64,000 nucleotides of DNA from Planctomycetaceae bacterium (GTDB lineage Bacteria; Planctomycetota; Planctomycetia; Pirellulales; Pirellulaceae): NCBI GenBank assembly GCA_002862205.1, contig PKCN01000020.1, positions 1 through 64,000 of the forward strand. The letters are read 5' to 3'. The notes below the pieces were generated by a model, which worked only from the letters and a program-made list of their open reading frames with translations, ran no database searches and had not been told where the DNA came from. The position numbers were made by a program, and so were the translations under genes. This document shows, piece after piece, positions 1 to 8,425 of the stretch; the stretch's first letter is position 1, and each line of letters starts with the position of its first letter.

Positions 1-120
1 ACGTTGCCGATTTAAACGTTGCCGATTTAAACGTTGCCGATTTAAACGTTGCCGATTTAAACGTTGCCGATTTAAACGTTGCCGATTTAAACGTTGCCGA
101 TTTAAACGTTGCCGATTTAA
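1..120. repeat. 15-bp tandem repeat, 8 exact copies
   Basis: The unit ACGTTGCCGATTTAA is repeated eight times without a mismatch, starting at the first base of the window, so the true array may be longer. The right edge joins directly to the C-terminal part of a decayed radical-SAM gene on the minus strand, whose reading frame stops at the junction (GTT TAA read on the minus strand). It may be a genuine minisatellite or an assembly artefact at a contig end; the sequence alone cannot decide. Confidence 0.9.
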
Positions 121-960
121 ACGCAGTGAAGGCCGGCTTGCATCGCGGTTTCGTATGCGATCGACAGGGTTTCATGGGAGGTAGCCGGGATGTTCTGCAT
201 GTGAAAGTTGGGATGAAAGGCAGTGAAGTGAATGGGCACATCACAATCCACTTCCTTGAGAATCCAATCGATCATTCGTTTCAGATCGTCGGGGTGATCA
301 TTTGCCCCGGGGATCAGCGGGTTGGTCACGCAACCCGGCATTCCGTTTCGTGGACCGCGTAGCGAATGGTGTCCATGATTGGTTTCAGTTGGGCGCCGGT
401 AACCGTGTGATAAAAATCCTCTGCAAATCCCTTGAGATTTATATCGGCCGCATCCATGAATGAAAAAATCTGGCCTCACGTTGTCTGTCAGATAACCGTG
501 CAGTCACGGCCGCAGTGCTGCCTCCAGGATCATGGCAGGCCTTGGTGGTGTCCAGAGCGTGCTCTGCCCAGATGATCGATTCGTTGTACGTGAACACAAC
601 GCTGTGGCATTGGTGGTTCAAAGCGGTCTACGTGATATCTGTTGGTGCGCGGTGTAGCTGATGTGAGACAGATCGCGGCTTTTTGAAATATCCCAGTTTT
701 GGCAGAATTTGCAGCCAAGATTGCATTCGGCCGTCCCGAAACGGAGAACCGGTGTCCCCGGTGAAAAATGGTTCAGAGTTTTCTTTTCGATTGGATCGAT
801 GCAGAAACCGGTGCTGCGACCATACGTGTTCAGCATTGTTTTTCCATTTTCGTTCTGTCACACAAAGCAAAAGCCTCGATCACCGACTTTCAAATGGCAC
901 ACGCGGAAACAGAGTTGGCTGAGGATTCGGCCATCGGATGGTGCGGTCCACCAACGCCGG
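121..960 (-). pseudogene. decayed radical-SAM enzyme of the AmmeMemoRadiSam type (AmrS-like)
   Basis: Pieces of one protein lie in order on the minus strand but in different frames. Near 948-953 a WW pair begins an N-terminal Cys-rich segment, which has an in-frame TGA at 858-860 where relatives carry Arg. Around 702-725 the radical-SAM cluster motif CNLGCKFC is intact, followed by QNWDISKSRD. Around 540-620 the segment VVFTYNES is readable, and from about 120 to 310 TNPLIPGANDHPDD and HFTAFHPNF. Several frame changes separate these, and the gene is cut at the 15-bp repeat before the expected C-terminal YTGN motif. The family is a radical-SAM protein usually found with Memo and AMMECR1 domains. 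The core calls are firm; whether the frameshifts are biological or sequencing errors is open. Confidence 0.8.
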
Positions 961-1141
961 GGAAATCACCGTTTGGGGTTTCAACAATAACGATCGGCAG
1001 AGCAGAATTGACCATTTCCGATAGTTTAGCGTGTGAACTGAAGAATGATCTCACTCATGCCATCTTTTCGGCAGCACCACCTTCGATAGACTTGGGGTTA
1101 AATCTACCAGCAATGTCATGTCCAGAGACGGTAAAGAACCA

Positions 1142-2260
1142 ATGACGACCGAGCTAGCCAAGACACCGCTCGATGCTTGGCATCGTGCTAATGGCGGAAA
1201 GATGGTCCCGTTTGCTGGCTATGAGATGCCCGTGCAGTACGAGTCGATCGTTTCTGAGCATCAGGCTTGCCGTCGTGCTGCTGCACTGTTTGATGTTTCC
1301 CACATGGGGCGTCTTCGCTTCGATGGTGATGGAAGCGAGCAGTTTTTGGATCATATCCTGACACGGAAAGTCGCGGACCTGCCGGTCGGCGGCGTGCGTT
1401 ACGGGCTGATTTGCAAGGAAGATGGGGGAATCCTGGACGACGTACTTGTGTCCCACGTCGAGACACCATCCCAGCGTCGCTTTCATCTGATGGTGGTCAA
1501 TGCGTCGAATCGAGACAAAATTCTCAAGTGGCTGACACCCATCCTGGACGAGTTTCCGACCGTTACGATGTCAGACCGAACGGAGTTAACCGCGATGATC
1601 GCTGTTCAGGGACCTGCGGCGATGGAAGCCTGCAAACGTTTGTTCTCTTTTGATCCGACACGTTTAAAGTATTATCGTGCCGTGATTACTGATCAATTTG
1701 CCAAGCCGGCAATCGTGAGTCGCACAGGCTATACAGGCGAAGACGGTTTGGAGCTGATCGTCAGAGCGGAGGAAGCAAACCGGATTTGGGAAAATTTGTT
1801 GCTCGCTGGTCGTAATGATGGTTTTGTCGCTGCGGGTTTGGGAGCTCGTGATACATTGCGTCTGGAAGCGGGAATGCCGCTTTATGGACATGAATTAAAC
1901 GAGTCAATTGATCCACTGTCGGCAGGATTGAAATTCGCGTGCACCTTGAAGGATCGATCCTTTCTAGGTAGCGAAGCGTTGGTGAAAATTGCAGAAACAG
2001 GGCCATCAACCGTGCGGATTGGGTTGCGACCCGAGGGGAAACGACCGGCTCGAGAAGGATGCCCTGTGCTTGACCGTGAGGGGCAGCGAATCGGAGTCGT
2101 CACGAGCGGCGGGCCGTCACCGACACTGGGATATCCGATCGCAATGGCTTACGTTGATAGATCACACGCAGCCGACAGTGAATTTAAGATTGATATTCGG
2201 GGCAAGCTGGTTGATGCAAAGCCAACCAAGTTGCCATTTTATAAACGCGCCCAAGCATGA
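1142..2260 (+). CDS. gcvT: glycine cleavage system T protein (aminomethyltransferase)
   Basis: Cytosolic enzyme of the glycine cleavage complex: it moves the methylene group from the aminomethyl-lipoyl H protein to tetrahydrofolate and releases ammonia. The 372-residue length fits the family. Recognisable parts are the N-terminal TPLDAWHRANGGKMVPFAGYEMP block, DVSHMGR, the RTGYTGEDGLEL segment and GLGARDTLRLEAGMPLYGHEL, followed by the C-terminal barrel with GVVTSGGPSPTLG. I start at the ATG of MTTELAKT; an ATG eight codons upstream is possible but adds a sequence not typical of the family. gcvH follows after 22 bp, so the two are probably co-transcribed. No gcvP is present in the window. Confidence 0.95.
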   Translation: MTTELAKTPLDAWHRANGGKMVPFAGYEMPVQYESIVSEHQACRRAAALFDVSHMGRLRFDGDGSEQFLDHILTRKVADLPVGGVRYGLICKEDGGILDDVLVSHVETPSQRRFHLMVVNASNRDKILKWLTPILDEFPTVTMSDRTELTAMIAVQGPAAMEACKRLFSFDPTRLKYYRAVITDQFAKPAIVSRTGYTGEDGLELIVRAEEANRIWENLLLAGRNDGFVAAGLGARDTLRLEAGMPLYGHELNESIDPLSAGLKFACTLKDRSFLGSEALVKIAETGPSTVRIGLRPEGKRPAREGCPVLDREGQRIGVVTSGGPSPTLGYPIAMAYVDRSHAADSEFKIDIRGKLVDAKPTKLPFYKRAQA

Positions 2261-2282
2261 ACCTCTTAGAAGGACTCCTTTG

Positions 2283-2684
2283 ATGTCACGTGATGAATCC
2301 AAACTGCTCTATGCCGAATCGCACGAGTGGGTTGATTTGGCCGAAGAAGACGGGAAAACCGTGGGAACCATTGGACTGTCAGGGTTCGCGCTGGAGCAGT
2401 TGAACGATCTCGTTTACATGGAATTGCCAGATCTCGGGCGGGAACTCACTGCTGGTGAGGAGTTCGGCGAGGTTGAATCCGTCAAAGCGGTCAGTCCGCT
2501 TTACAGTCCAGTAAGCGGGAAGGTCATCGCTGTCCACGAGGATCTTCCCGAGAGTTTGGAGAAGCTTAACGATGATCCCTACGAGTTTGGTTGGATTGTC
2601 AAAGTCGAGATCAGTGAGGCCAATACTGTCGATTCTCTGCTCGATCATGCTGCCTATCAAAAGCAGTGCGCTGAAGCGGGATGA
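2283..2684 (+). CDS. gcvH: glycine cleavage system H protein
   Basis: The lipoyl-carrying shuttle protein of the glycine cleavage system, 133 residues. The lipoyl-domain hallmark EVESVKAVSPLYSPVSG is present; its Lys is the lipoylation site. The SHEWV motif near the N terminus and the YEFGWIVKV segment near the C terminus are typical. The frame stays open far upstream into gcvT, but the ATG at 2283 has an AGAAGGA ribosome-binding site about 10 bases before it and gives a standard H protein. The stop codon overlaps the start of the lipoate-family gene downstream (ATGATGA), indicating translational coupling with the enzyme likely to modify it. Confidence 0.95.
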   Translation: MSRDESKLLYAESHEWVDLAEEDGKTVGTIGLSGFALEQLNDLVYMELPDLGRELTAGEEFGEVESVKAVSPLYSPVSGKVIAVHEDLPESLEKLNDDPYEFGWIVKVEISEANTVDSLLDHAAYQKQCAEAG

Positions 2685-3472
2685 TGAACACGCGAACAGG
2701 TGAGGGTGTTTCGACTAGTCCCCCAGTCGGCCGACTGATTTCCATCGTCACCGCAGCGGCCGCCGAAAATATGGCCGTAGATCAGGCGATTCTGGATTCT
2801 GTGACGCAGAATGGAGTACCTGTTTTGAGGTTTTACCAGTGGGCCGAGCCCACCTTATCGCTGGGATATTTTCAACGGCTTGCGGCACGCTCGAAACACG
2901 CACAAAGCAGTCAGATTCATTGTGTCAGGCGAACGACTGGGGGTGGTGCCATTGTTCATGACCGTGAGCTGACCTACAGCATTGCGATACCCGTGTCCGC
3001 TGGCCAAGCTGGTCCGCGTTCCACTCTCTACCAGCAGACTCATGCCGCAATCGCTGATGCACTGGCTTGTTTTGGTGCCAATGCTGTTCCGTTTCGTCTC
3101 ACCGGGGCTGATTCACGTCTGGAAAGTGAGAACTCGCAGTTCCTCTGTTTTCAGCGGCGTACCGCGGAGGATCTGATTGTCAGTGGTTACAAGGTTCTCG
3201 GTAGTGCCCAGCGAAAAAGTCGTACGGCGGTACTACAGCACGGCAGTCTGCTCATCCATAACAGTCCATTCGCCCCACAACTGCCAGGGGTCAGTGATTT
3301 GCTGTCCAAGCCACTGGCTGTCGACCAGCTGATTCCAATAATGGTTGAGAATCTTTCTGAACGCATCGGTGTGGATTGGCGGGTGGACGATCTTTCGGAG
3401 CAGGAAAAAAGTGCGGCGGAGAAAATTTCCAGCCAACGCTTTTCTCGTTCGGCTTGGACCGGCCGGCGTTAG
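2681..3472 (+). CDS. LipM-like octanoyltransferase (biotin/lipoate A/B ligase family)
   Basis: 263 residues of the BPL/LplA/LipB superfamily. Visible motifs are the RRTTGGGAIVHD substrate loop (about 83-94), NSQFLCFQRR with Cys156, and GYKVLGSAQRKSRTAVLQHGSLL with Lys171. In LipM octanoyltransferases a catalytic Cys stands just before the GKK-GSAQ segment, and the position of Cys156 matches this; LplA ligases lack that Cys. I infer transfer of octanoate from acyl carrier protein to GcvH rather than ATP-dependent ligation. The start overlaps the gcvH stop, supporting a role on that protein. The C terminus is short and basic. The family is firm; the exact activity is inference. Confidence 0.8.
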   Translation: MMNTRTGEGVSTSPPVGRLISIVTAAAAENMAVDQAILDSVTQNGVPVLRFYQWAEPTLSLGYFQRLAARSKHAQSSQIHCVRRTTGGGAIVHDRELTYSIAIPVSAGQAGPRSTLYQQTHAAIADALACFGANAVPFRLTGADSRLESENSQFLCFQRRTAEDLIVSGYKVLGSAQRKSRTAVLQHGSLLIHNSPFAPQLPGVSDLLSKPLAVDQLIPIMVENLSERIGVDWRVDDLSEQEKSAAEKISSQRFSRSAWTGRR

Positions 3473-3803
3473 GTGCTTGTTGCACCCCATTGGGTGGGTG
3501 TCCGGAACTTGTGCCAGAGCAGTGAGGAGTAATTGGCAGCGACAAAATATTGATTCGGCAGGATTTTGTAGACGAAAACAGATTGCATAACTGTTATAAT
3601 CCTTCTTACGTATCCAAGCTCTGAAAGATTCAGTGTGCGGCAACTTCTTGCGGTATGGTGTTCGTGCGTGTCGATACTCGTGCTAAGCCCGGTTTCAGGA
3701 ACATGTCGGTTTGCTTTGAGGATTGGTGCGCTCATCGCGGATTATGGCCCTTTGGCCCCGTCGACTCATGCAGTCCCTACCGACGAATAATCGGGAGCAA
3801 TTG
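3473..3803. other. intergenic region with a possible -10 element
   Basis: About 330 bp with no convincing gene. A perfect TATAAT is seen at 3595-3600 but no good -35 hexamer stands 16-18 bases before it, so a promoter for the FHA gene is only suggested. A short CACCC/GGGTG stem occurs near 3483-3496, just after the LipM-like gene; it lacks a T tract. Confidence 0.4.
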
Positions 3804-4529
3804 ATGCAGGTAATGCTAAAGGTCCTTAGTGGTAGTCACGAAGGACGTGAACTCAGTGTGTCGGGTGAGAAATTTCTTATCGGTCGTAGTGAGTCATGCC
3901 AGTTAAGACCCAAGAGTGAATCGGTTAGCCGAAAGCACTGCATTATCGTTCTCAAAGACAATCGTGTGCTCATTCAGGATCTTAAGAGTCGCAACGGAAC
4001 GTATGTCAACGATAAGCGATTGCCAACCGACAAGGCCAAGGTTCTGGCTGGTGGTGATAGATTACGAGTCGGCAAATTGAAGTTTGAAGTGGTAATCGAG
4101 CACGGGTTGCAGGCTCCGAAAAAACCGGAAGTCGCCGACATGAGCGATGCGGCGGCACGAACCGTTGAAGCTGGTTCACATGACAGTCGGTTCGAGGAAG
4201 TTGATGTTGACTCATGGCTGAATGAGGCCGATCAGATTGACCGAGTGCGTAAGCTTTCTGATCCGGAGACTCGCCAGTTTCAAATCAAGTCAGGTGTTAT
4301 CACGGAAGGTGACGCGGTCTCCGATACAGGTGATAGTGAAGATGACGGTGGGGGTGCAGGTGGTGACAGTACCGACTTGTCTGTAAGTGATGCCTCGGAC
4401 CCCAATGGCAAAAAGAAACGTGATAAAAAGAAGCCTGGGAAACTCCCCAAAGGCTTCCAGAAATCAATCACCGATAACTCGCGTGATGCCGCGGACACAG
4501 CATTGAAACGCTTTTTCAGTGGTCGTTGA
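3804..4529 (+). CDS. FHA-domain protein
   Basis: 241 residues. An N-terminal forkhead-associated domain (about 1-95) carries the phosphothreonine-binding signatures GRSESCQL, SVSRKHC and LKSRNGTYVND, so it should bind phosphorylated partners, plausibly substrates of Ser/Thr kinases common in this kind of bacterium. The middle is acidic and low in complexity (about 170-205, rich in Asp, Gly and Ser). The C terminus is Lys-rich, ending in a helix with FQKSITDNSRDAADTALKRFF. No membrane segment is seen. The ATG at 3804 follows GGGAG by six bases and starts the FHA fold directly; the frame is open further upstream but those residues are not domain-like. The exact partner is unknown. Confidence 0.85.
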   Translation: MQVMLKVLSGSHEGRELSVSGEKFLIGRSESCQLRPKSESVSRKHCIIVLKDNRVLIQDLKSRNGTYVNDKRLPTDKAKVLAGGDRLRVGKLKFEVVIEHGLQAPKKPEVADMSDAAARTVEAGSHDSRFEEVDVDSWLNEADQIDRVRKLSDPETRQFQIKSGVITEGDAVSDTGDSEDDGGGAGGDSTDLSVSDASDPNGKKKRDKKKPGKLPKGFQKSITDNSRDAADTALKRFFSGR

Positions 4530-4664
4530 TTTTCTTTGTCAATGATTATCCGTTGTAACACTTTCTGGTCAGCAGGCAAATCTTTACTGACTGTATCGTG
4601 GGAAGAACGGTGAACGCACGCAGCAGAAAGACTTTTTCAAGTTGCAAGTGATTGTGAGCGGACT

Positions 4665-5312
4665 ATGCAGGATTCAAACGCACTCCTCGTTCAGCAATTT
4701 CGCGAAAATGATGAAACCGCGTTTTCAAAGTTGGTGCGCAGGCACTACCCGCTCGTTTTTAGAGTCTGTCTTAAAATTCTGGGACATCGTCAAGATGCAG
4801 AGGATGTAACCCAGGAAACTTTTTCACGCTTTGCCAAGCATGTTGACCAGTGGGATGTGCGTCGACCACTTGAGCCATGGTTAGTGACCATTGCAGGAAA
4901 TCGCAGCAAGACGTTTCTCGCAAGGCGTCGCGCCCATCATTCACTTTCGACTACGTGGGAGCCTGTCACAGATGAGGCGAATGCTGTCAGGAGGGCTGAT
5001 GGGCTCCGCGAAGAATTGGCGTTGGCTCTGGCATCGGTGCCTGAACGGCAAAAGTTTGCTTTTCATTTGTTCCATGAGCATGGAATGAGTTACCTCCAGA
5101 TTGCTGCCGAGATGGATTGTCCTGTTGGAACAGTAAAAACATGGGTCCATCGTGCCCGCTCCAGTGTGATTCGCATTCTTCGACAGCGCGAGGTGCTCGC
5201 GGGTAGTGAGATATCGGGTTCCGAAGAAAGGCAAAGCTTGCATGAAGTGAATGCTCGGAATTTGCCGGCTCAACCACTGCAGCAATCAAGGAGGCTGGGC
5301 GATGCAATGTGA
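4665..5312 (+). CDS. ECF-type RNA polymerase sigma factor
   Basis: 215 residues with the two-domain plan of extracytoplasmic-function sigma factors. Sigma region 2 (about 10-80) includes FSKLVRRHYPLVFRVCLKILGH and the DAEDVTQETFSRFAK core helix. Region 4 (about 118-168) includes LASVPERQKFAFHLFHEHGMSYLQIAAEM and the DNA-reading helix GTVKTWVHRARS. A 45-residue tail of low conservation follows. The gene overlaps the anti-sigma gene by 11 bp, the usual arrangement for a regulated pair. The target promoter is not known; the third gene of the cluster at 5843 is a natural candidate. Confidence 0.92.
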   Translation: MQDSNALLVQQFRENDETAFSKLVRRHYPLVFRVCLKILGHRQDAEDVTQETFSRFAKHVDQWDVRRPLEPWLVTIAGNRSKTFLARRRAHHSLSTTWEPVTDEANAVRRADGLREELALALASVPERQKFAFHLFHEHGMSYLQIAAEMDCPVGTVKTWVHRARSSVIRILRQREVLAGSEISGSEERQSLHEVNARNLPAQPLQQSRRLGDAM

Positions 5313-5826
5313 TGACTTTCTCGAACGGATGCACGAGCGTCTGGATCAACGCTTGTCGCTCGGGGCAGATCCTGATTTAGCCCGTCATGCAGTCAACTGT
5401 GACGCTTGTCGGTCGCAAATGCAGATCTGGATTGAAATTGCTCCACTCGTCGAATCAGATTCCAAAGACTTCAGTGAATCGCCTGAATCCGTTTCTGGTT
5501 TTGCTACAAAGGGTTACCGCGCGATTCCACCAAGGCTCACGGCAGGCTTAGCCGTCGCGATTTTGATCGCAGTCGTCGGAATTTATCCCACAAAATCAGC
5601 TTCTAAGCCGATAATAACAGATGTATCGGCGTCTTCGGGCACGTTGGCACAGGCGGCAGGTGAACTCGATCCAGTCGTCTGGTGGCGAAGTGTGCAAGAC
5701 CGGGATTGGGTGGAAGAGACAATGCCCACTGTACGGTCTGTCGGGAAAGGTGTTGCTCCGCTGGGGCGAACACTGGTGCGCGCCGTAACGATTTTGACGA
5801 TCGGCGGTGAAGGCCGAACCTCCTGA
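5302..5826 (+). CDS. anti-sigma factor with zinc-finger and one membrane segment
   Basis: 174 residues. The N-terminal cytoplasmic domain carries an HxxxCxxC motif (His29, Cys33, Cys36), the signature of zinc-containing anti-sigma domains. One hydrophobic segment follows at about 77-94 (LTAGLAVAILIAVVGIYP), leaving about 80 residues outside the cytoplasm. A strong AAGGAGG site lies eight bases before the ATG, inside the end of the sigma gene. The start overlaps the sigma factor's stop region. It most likely sequesters the preceding sigma factor at the membrane until an envelope signal releases it. The C-terminal part has no recognisable sensor domain. Confidence 0.85.
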   Translation: MQCDDFLERMHERLDQRLSLGADPDLARHAVNCDACRSQMQIWIEIAPLVESDSKDFSESPESVSGFATKGYRAIPPRLTAGLAVAILIAVVGIYPTKSASKPIITDVSASSGTLAQAAGELDPVVWWRSVQDRDWVEETMPTVRSVGKGVAPLGRTLVRAVTILTIGGEGRTS

Positions 5827-5842
5827 CTGAAAAGTTTTGCCC

Positions 5843-8188
5843 ATGATCAAGTCAACTCTCGCACTCTGGGTTACTTGCGGCTGCGTGGCATGCGTGTTGC
5901 TGCCTTCAGTCGTGTCCGCCGAGCAGTTGTTCCGTCTGCGGAACAACATGGTCTTGCGGGGTTCGATGGCGAAAATCGCCACATTGAAAGATGGCTTTGG
6001 TGCTGCTTCGGCTGGCGAAACCCACCTCAGACCCATCTGGTTGATCGATGATGGTTTGCGGCGGATCTACCTGCATGGCAAAGGCATGATTGCTGTTGAA
6101 CCGGTTGATGTCGGTGAGATGGAACGAAATCTGGAGTTTTGGCAGCCAAAACCATTGGGCGGAAAAATTGTGGGAGGGTTGGGGACGATCCAAGGCGTTT
6201 CACCCTTCAACGACTACGGCAGAAGAATCTTGACGGTCCGGGGGCCTGATGGTGGGCAGGTGCGAATCATTCAGGGCATCGAGGAGGTCAATTCTCGGTA
6301 CGCCAAACTTGTCGCACTCAAAGGAAAGCCAAGCTTGAATTGGGATATGAGGATTTCCACAAGAACTCTGGACTCCTCGACGCTTGCCCGAATTTTCAAG
6401 AAGCGAACTGACCAGTCGGATTTGAACGCCCGGTTGGAGGTCGTGCGTTTCTTCATTGCTGCTGAACGTTACCGGGAGGCAAAGGAAGCGCTCCAGACAA
6501 CGATCGATGATTTTCCTGAAGAAGTCGATTTATTGCCGCAACTGGCTGCTCTGACAAAGCGTCAAGCGGAGCAGTTGTTGTTGGAAGCAAAAGATCGAGC
6601 AGATGCCGGGCAGTACCAACTTGCGAGGGGAATCCTGCAGGGGTTTCCGCTGCAAGAGGTGAGCCGTATCACCAAAATTCAGGTTGAGGACGCGTTCAAG
6701 ACGCTCAATGAACCTGTTCAAAAGTCAGCAGAGCTCATGCGTAAATTACGTCTGCAGGTAAGCAAATTGCAGGGCAATCAGCAGATGCGTTTGGCCACCA
6801 TTCTTGATGAGATGGAGGCTGGGTTATCAGCAGACACACTTTCAAGATTGAGTGATTATGAGCGACTGGGTGACGTTGCCAATCTTCCGATCGATAATCG
6901 AATTGCATTGGCCGTTGCTGGATGGATACTTGGTTCGGGTTCGGGCGAGCAAAACCTCAGCATTGCAATTTCATTGGTTCAGGTACGTGACCTTGTCGCG
7001 GAGTACCTCGCATCTGAAGACGCTGCCCGACGTCAGGCCATTCTCGAAGAACTGGGTAATATGGAGGGAAGTGAAGCTGAATATGTAGATCGGATCTTAC
7101 CCTTGCTGACGCCAGTGCTGCCTTGGCCAGAAGGCTCTCAGCATCCTGAAATCCCAAGAATGTTCGATGTCAGAACTGACTCGTTCCGGTACGTAATCCA
7201 GTTGCCGCCTGAGTACAACCCACTTCGGCAGTATCCGTGTGTGGTTGCTTTGCACGAATCGCGTTCGCCAATCGAAAATCAACTGGATTGGTGGTCTGGT
7301 GCGTACCGCAAGCAGATCCAGACGCGAATGGGCTATGGATCGCGCAGTGGTTTCATTGTCGTTGCTCCTGTCTGGTCACGTGCTGGCCAGCTTGCTTACG
7401 AGTACACACCGCAAGAACACCAACGCGTTCTGAAAGCCATGCGAGACGCGATGCGCCGAGCCTCGATTGATTCTGACCGTGTGTTCATCGCAGGTCATGG
7501 TGAGGGTGGTACTGCGGCTTGGGACATCGCCCTCGGACATCCCGATTTATGGGCCGGCATGATCTCCATGAGTGGGACTCCTGGCAAAACGGTTCCCCAT
7601 TATGAACCCAATTCGCGTTATGTCCCTCTCTACATGGTGATGGGCGAATTGGATGGAGCAAAAGCAGGCGGTGCTATCCTGAATGATTACATGACGTTCA
7701 ACCATGATGCGATGGTGGTCATGTACCGTGGTCGAGGGAGAGAGTATTTTTACGATGAGTTGCCAAGGCTATTCGAGTGGATGAGTGTGAGCTCACATCG
7801 ACGCCGGGATATGCCCCGTGAGATTGAAGTAGCAACGATACGAGAGGGCGACCAGTTCTTTTGGTGGCTGGAACTGGGCAGCCTCAAACCAGGTGTTCCG
7901 GTCGATCCAATTTTGTGGGAACAAGCTGAACGCATTCGTGCAGGCAAAGTAACGGCAGCGATCAACGTCGACAATCAGATTCGAGTGCAGCGTGGGCCGG
8001 CTGACAGGTTTCGACTGCTATTGCGACCAATGCCCGGCGTTCTTGATCTCAACCAGCAGATCGTAATCCGTGAGGGTACTCGATCAAAGCGTCTACAGTT
8101 CGATGGATCGCTTCAGGTCATGCTGGAAGATGTGCGGCAGCGAGCCGATCGCAAAAGAGCTTTCTGGATGACGGAAATGATTCCCTGA
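5843..8188 (+). CDS. exported alpha/beta-hydrolase-fold protein, nucleophile apparently lost
   Basis: 781 residues. A signal peptide (about 1-26, ending SVVSA) is followed by about 400 residues of unknown fold with a helical, repeat-like middle (REAKEALQTTIDDFPEEVDLLPQL). The C-terminal part (about 430-640) resembles esterase/PHB-depolymerase-type hydrolases: RYVIQLPPEYNPLRQYPCVVALH, then the elbow FIAGHGEGGTAAWDIALGHPDLWAG. In active relatives the elbow reads GxSxG; here it is Gly551-His-Gly-Glu-Gly555, with Gly in the serine place. The later GRGREYFYDE segment also lacks the His expected there. It may be a binding or structural pseudo-enzyme. The ATG at 5843 lies 16 bp after the anti-sigma gene, so it is probably in the same operon. 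Confidence 0.75.
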   Translation: MIKSTLALWVTCGCVACVLLPSVVSAEQLFRLRNNMVLRGSMAKIATLKDGFGAASAGETHLRPIWLIDDGLRRIYLHGKGMIAVEPVDVGEMERNLEFWQPKPLGGKIVGGLGTIQGVSPFNDYGRRILTVRGPDGGQVRIIQGIEEVNSRYAKLVALKGKPSLNWDMRISTRTLDSSTLARIFKKRTDQSDLNARLEVVRFFIAAERYREAKEALQTTIDDFPEEVDLLPQLAALTKRQAEQLLLEAKDRADAGQYQLARGILQGFPLQEVSRITKIQVEDAFKTLNEPVQKSAELMRKLRLQVSKLQGNQQMRLATILDEMEAGLSADTLSRLSDYERLGDVANLPIDNRIALAVAGWILGSGSGEQNLSIAISLVQVRDLVAEYLASEDAARRQAILEELGNMEGSEAEYVDRILPLLTPVLPWPEGSQHPEIPRMFDVRTDSFRYVIQLPPEYNPLRQYPCVVALHESRSPIENQLDWWSGAYRKQIQTRMGYGSRSGFIVVAPVWSRAGQLAYEYTPQEHQRVLKAMRDAMRRASIDSDRVFIAGHGEGGTAAWDIALGHPDLWAGMISMSGTPGKTVPHYEPNSRYVPLYMVMGELDGAKAGGAILNDYMTFNHDAMVVMYRGRGREYFYDELPRLFEWMSVSSHRRRDMPREIEVATIREGDQFFWWLELGSLKPGVPVDPILWEQAERIRAGKVTAAINVDNQIRVQRGPADRFRLLLRPMPGVLDLNQQIVIREGTRSKRLQFDGSLQVMLEDVRQRADRKRAFWMTEMIP

Positions 8189-8425
8189 GAACGATCGTGA
8201 CTGCTTACAGGTGCAATAGCTCAACGTGCCGGAGCCTTGAGTGAGTCGTACGATTTTTCGCGTTGATTTTGTTTCCCTGCCCGTTCATCTCAACCGCAGG
8301 TTGATTTTCTCCCCCAAAGCTCTGCTGCCCTGCCCCATTTCTGGCCACCACAAGACACCCACCCTGGTCAACAACCATTTATAATGTGATCGCTTTCCTA
8401 CCATTCAATCTCTCGAGGTATTCCC

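Noticed and set aside
1000-1141. possible glycine riboswitch ahead of gcvT
   Set aside because: No glycine aptamer core or paired helices were recognised by eye, and the stretch is short.
768-1145. plus-strand frames opposite the radical-SAM remnant
   Set aside because: The minus-strand translation shows clear family motifs; these frames are shadows.
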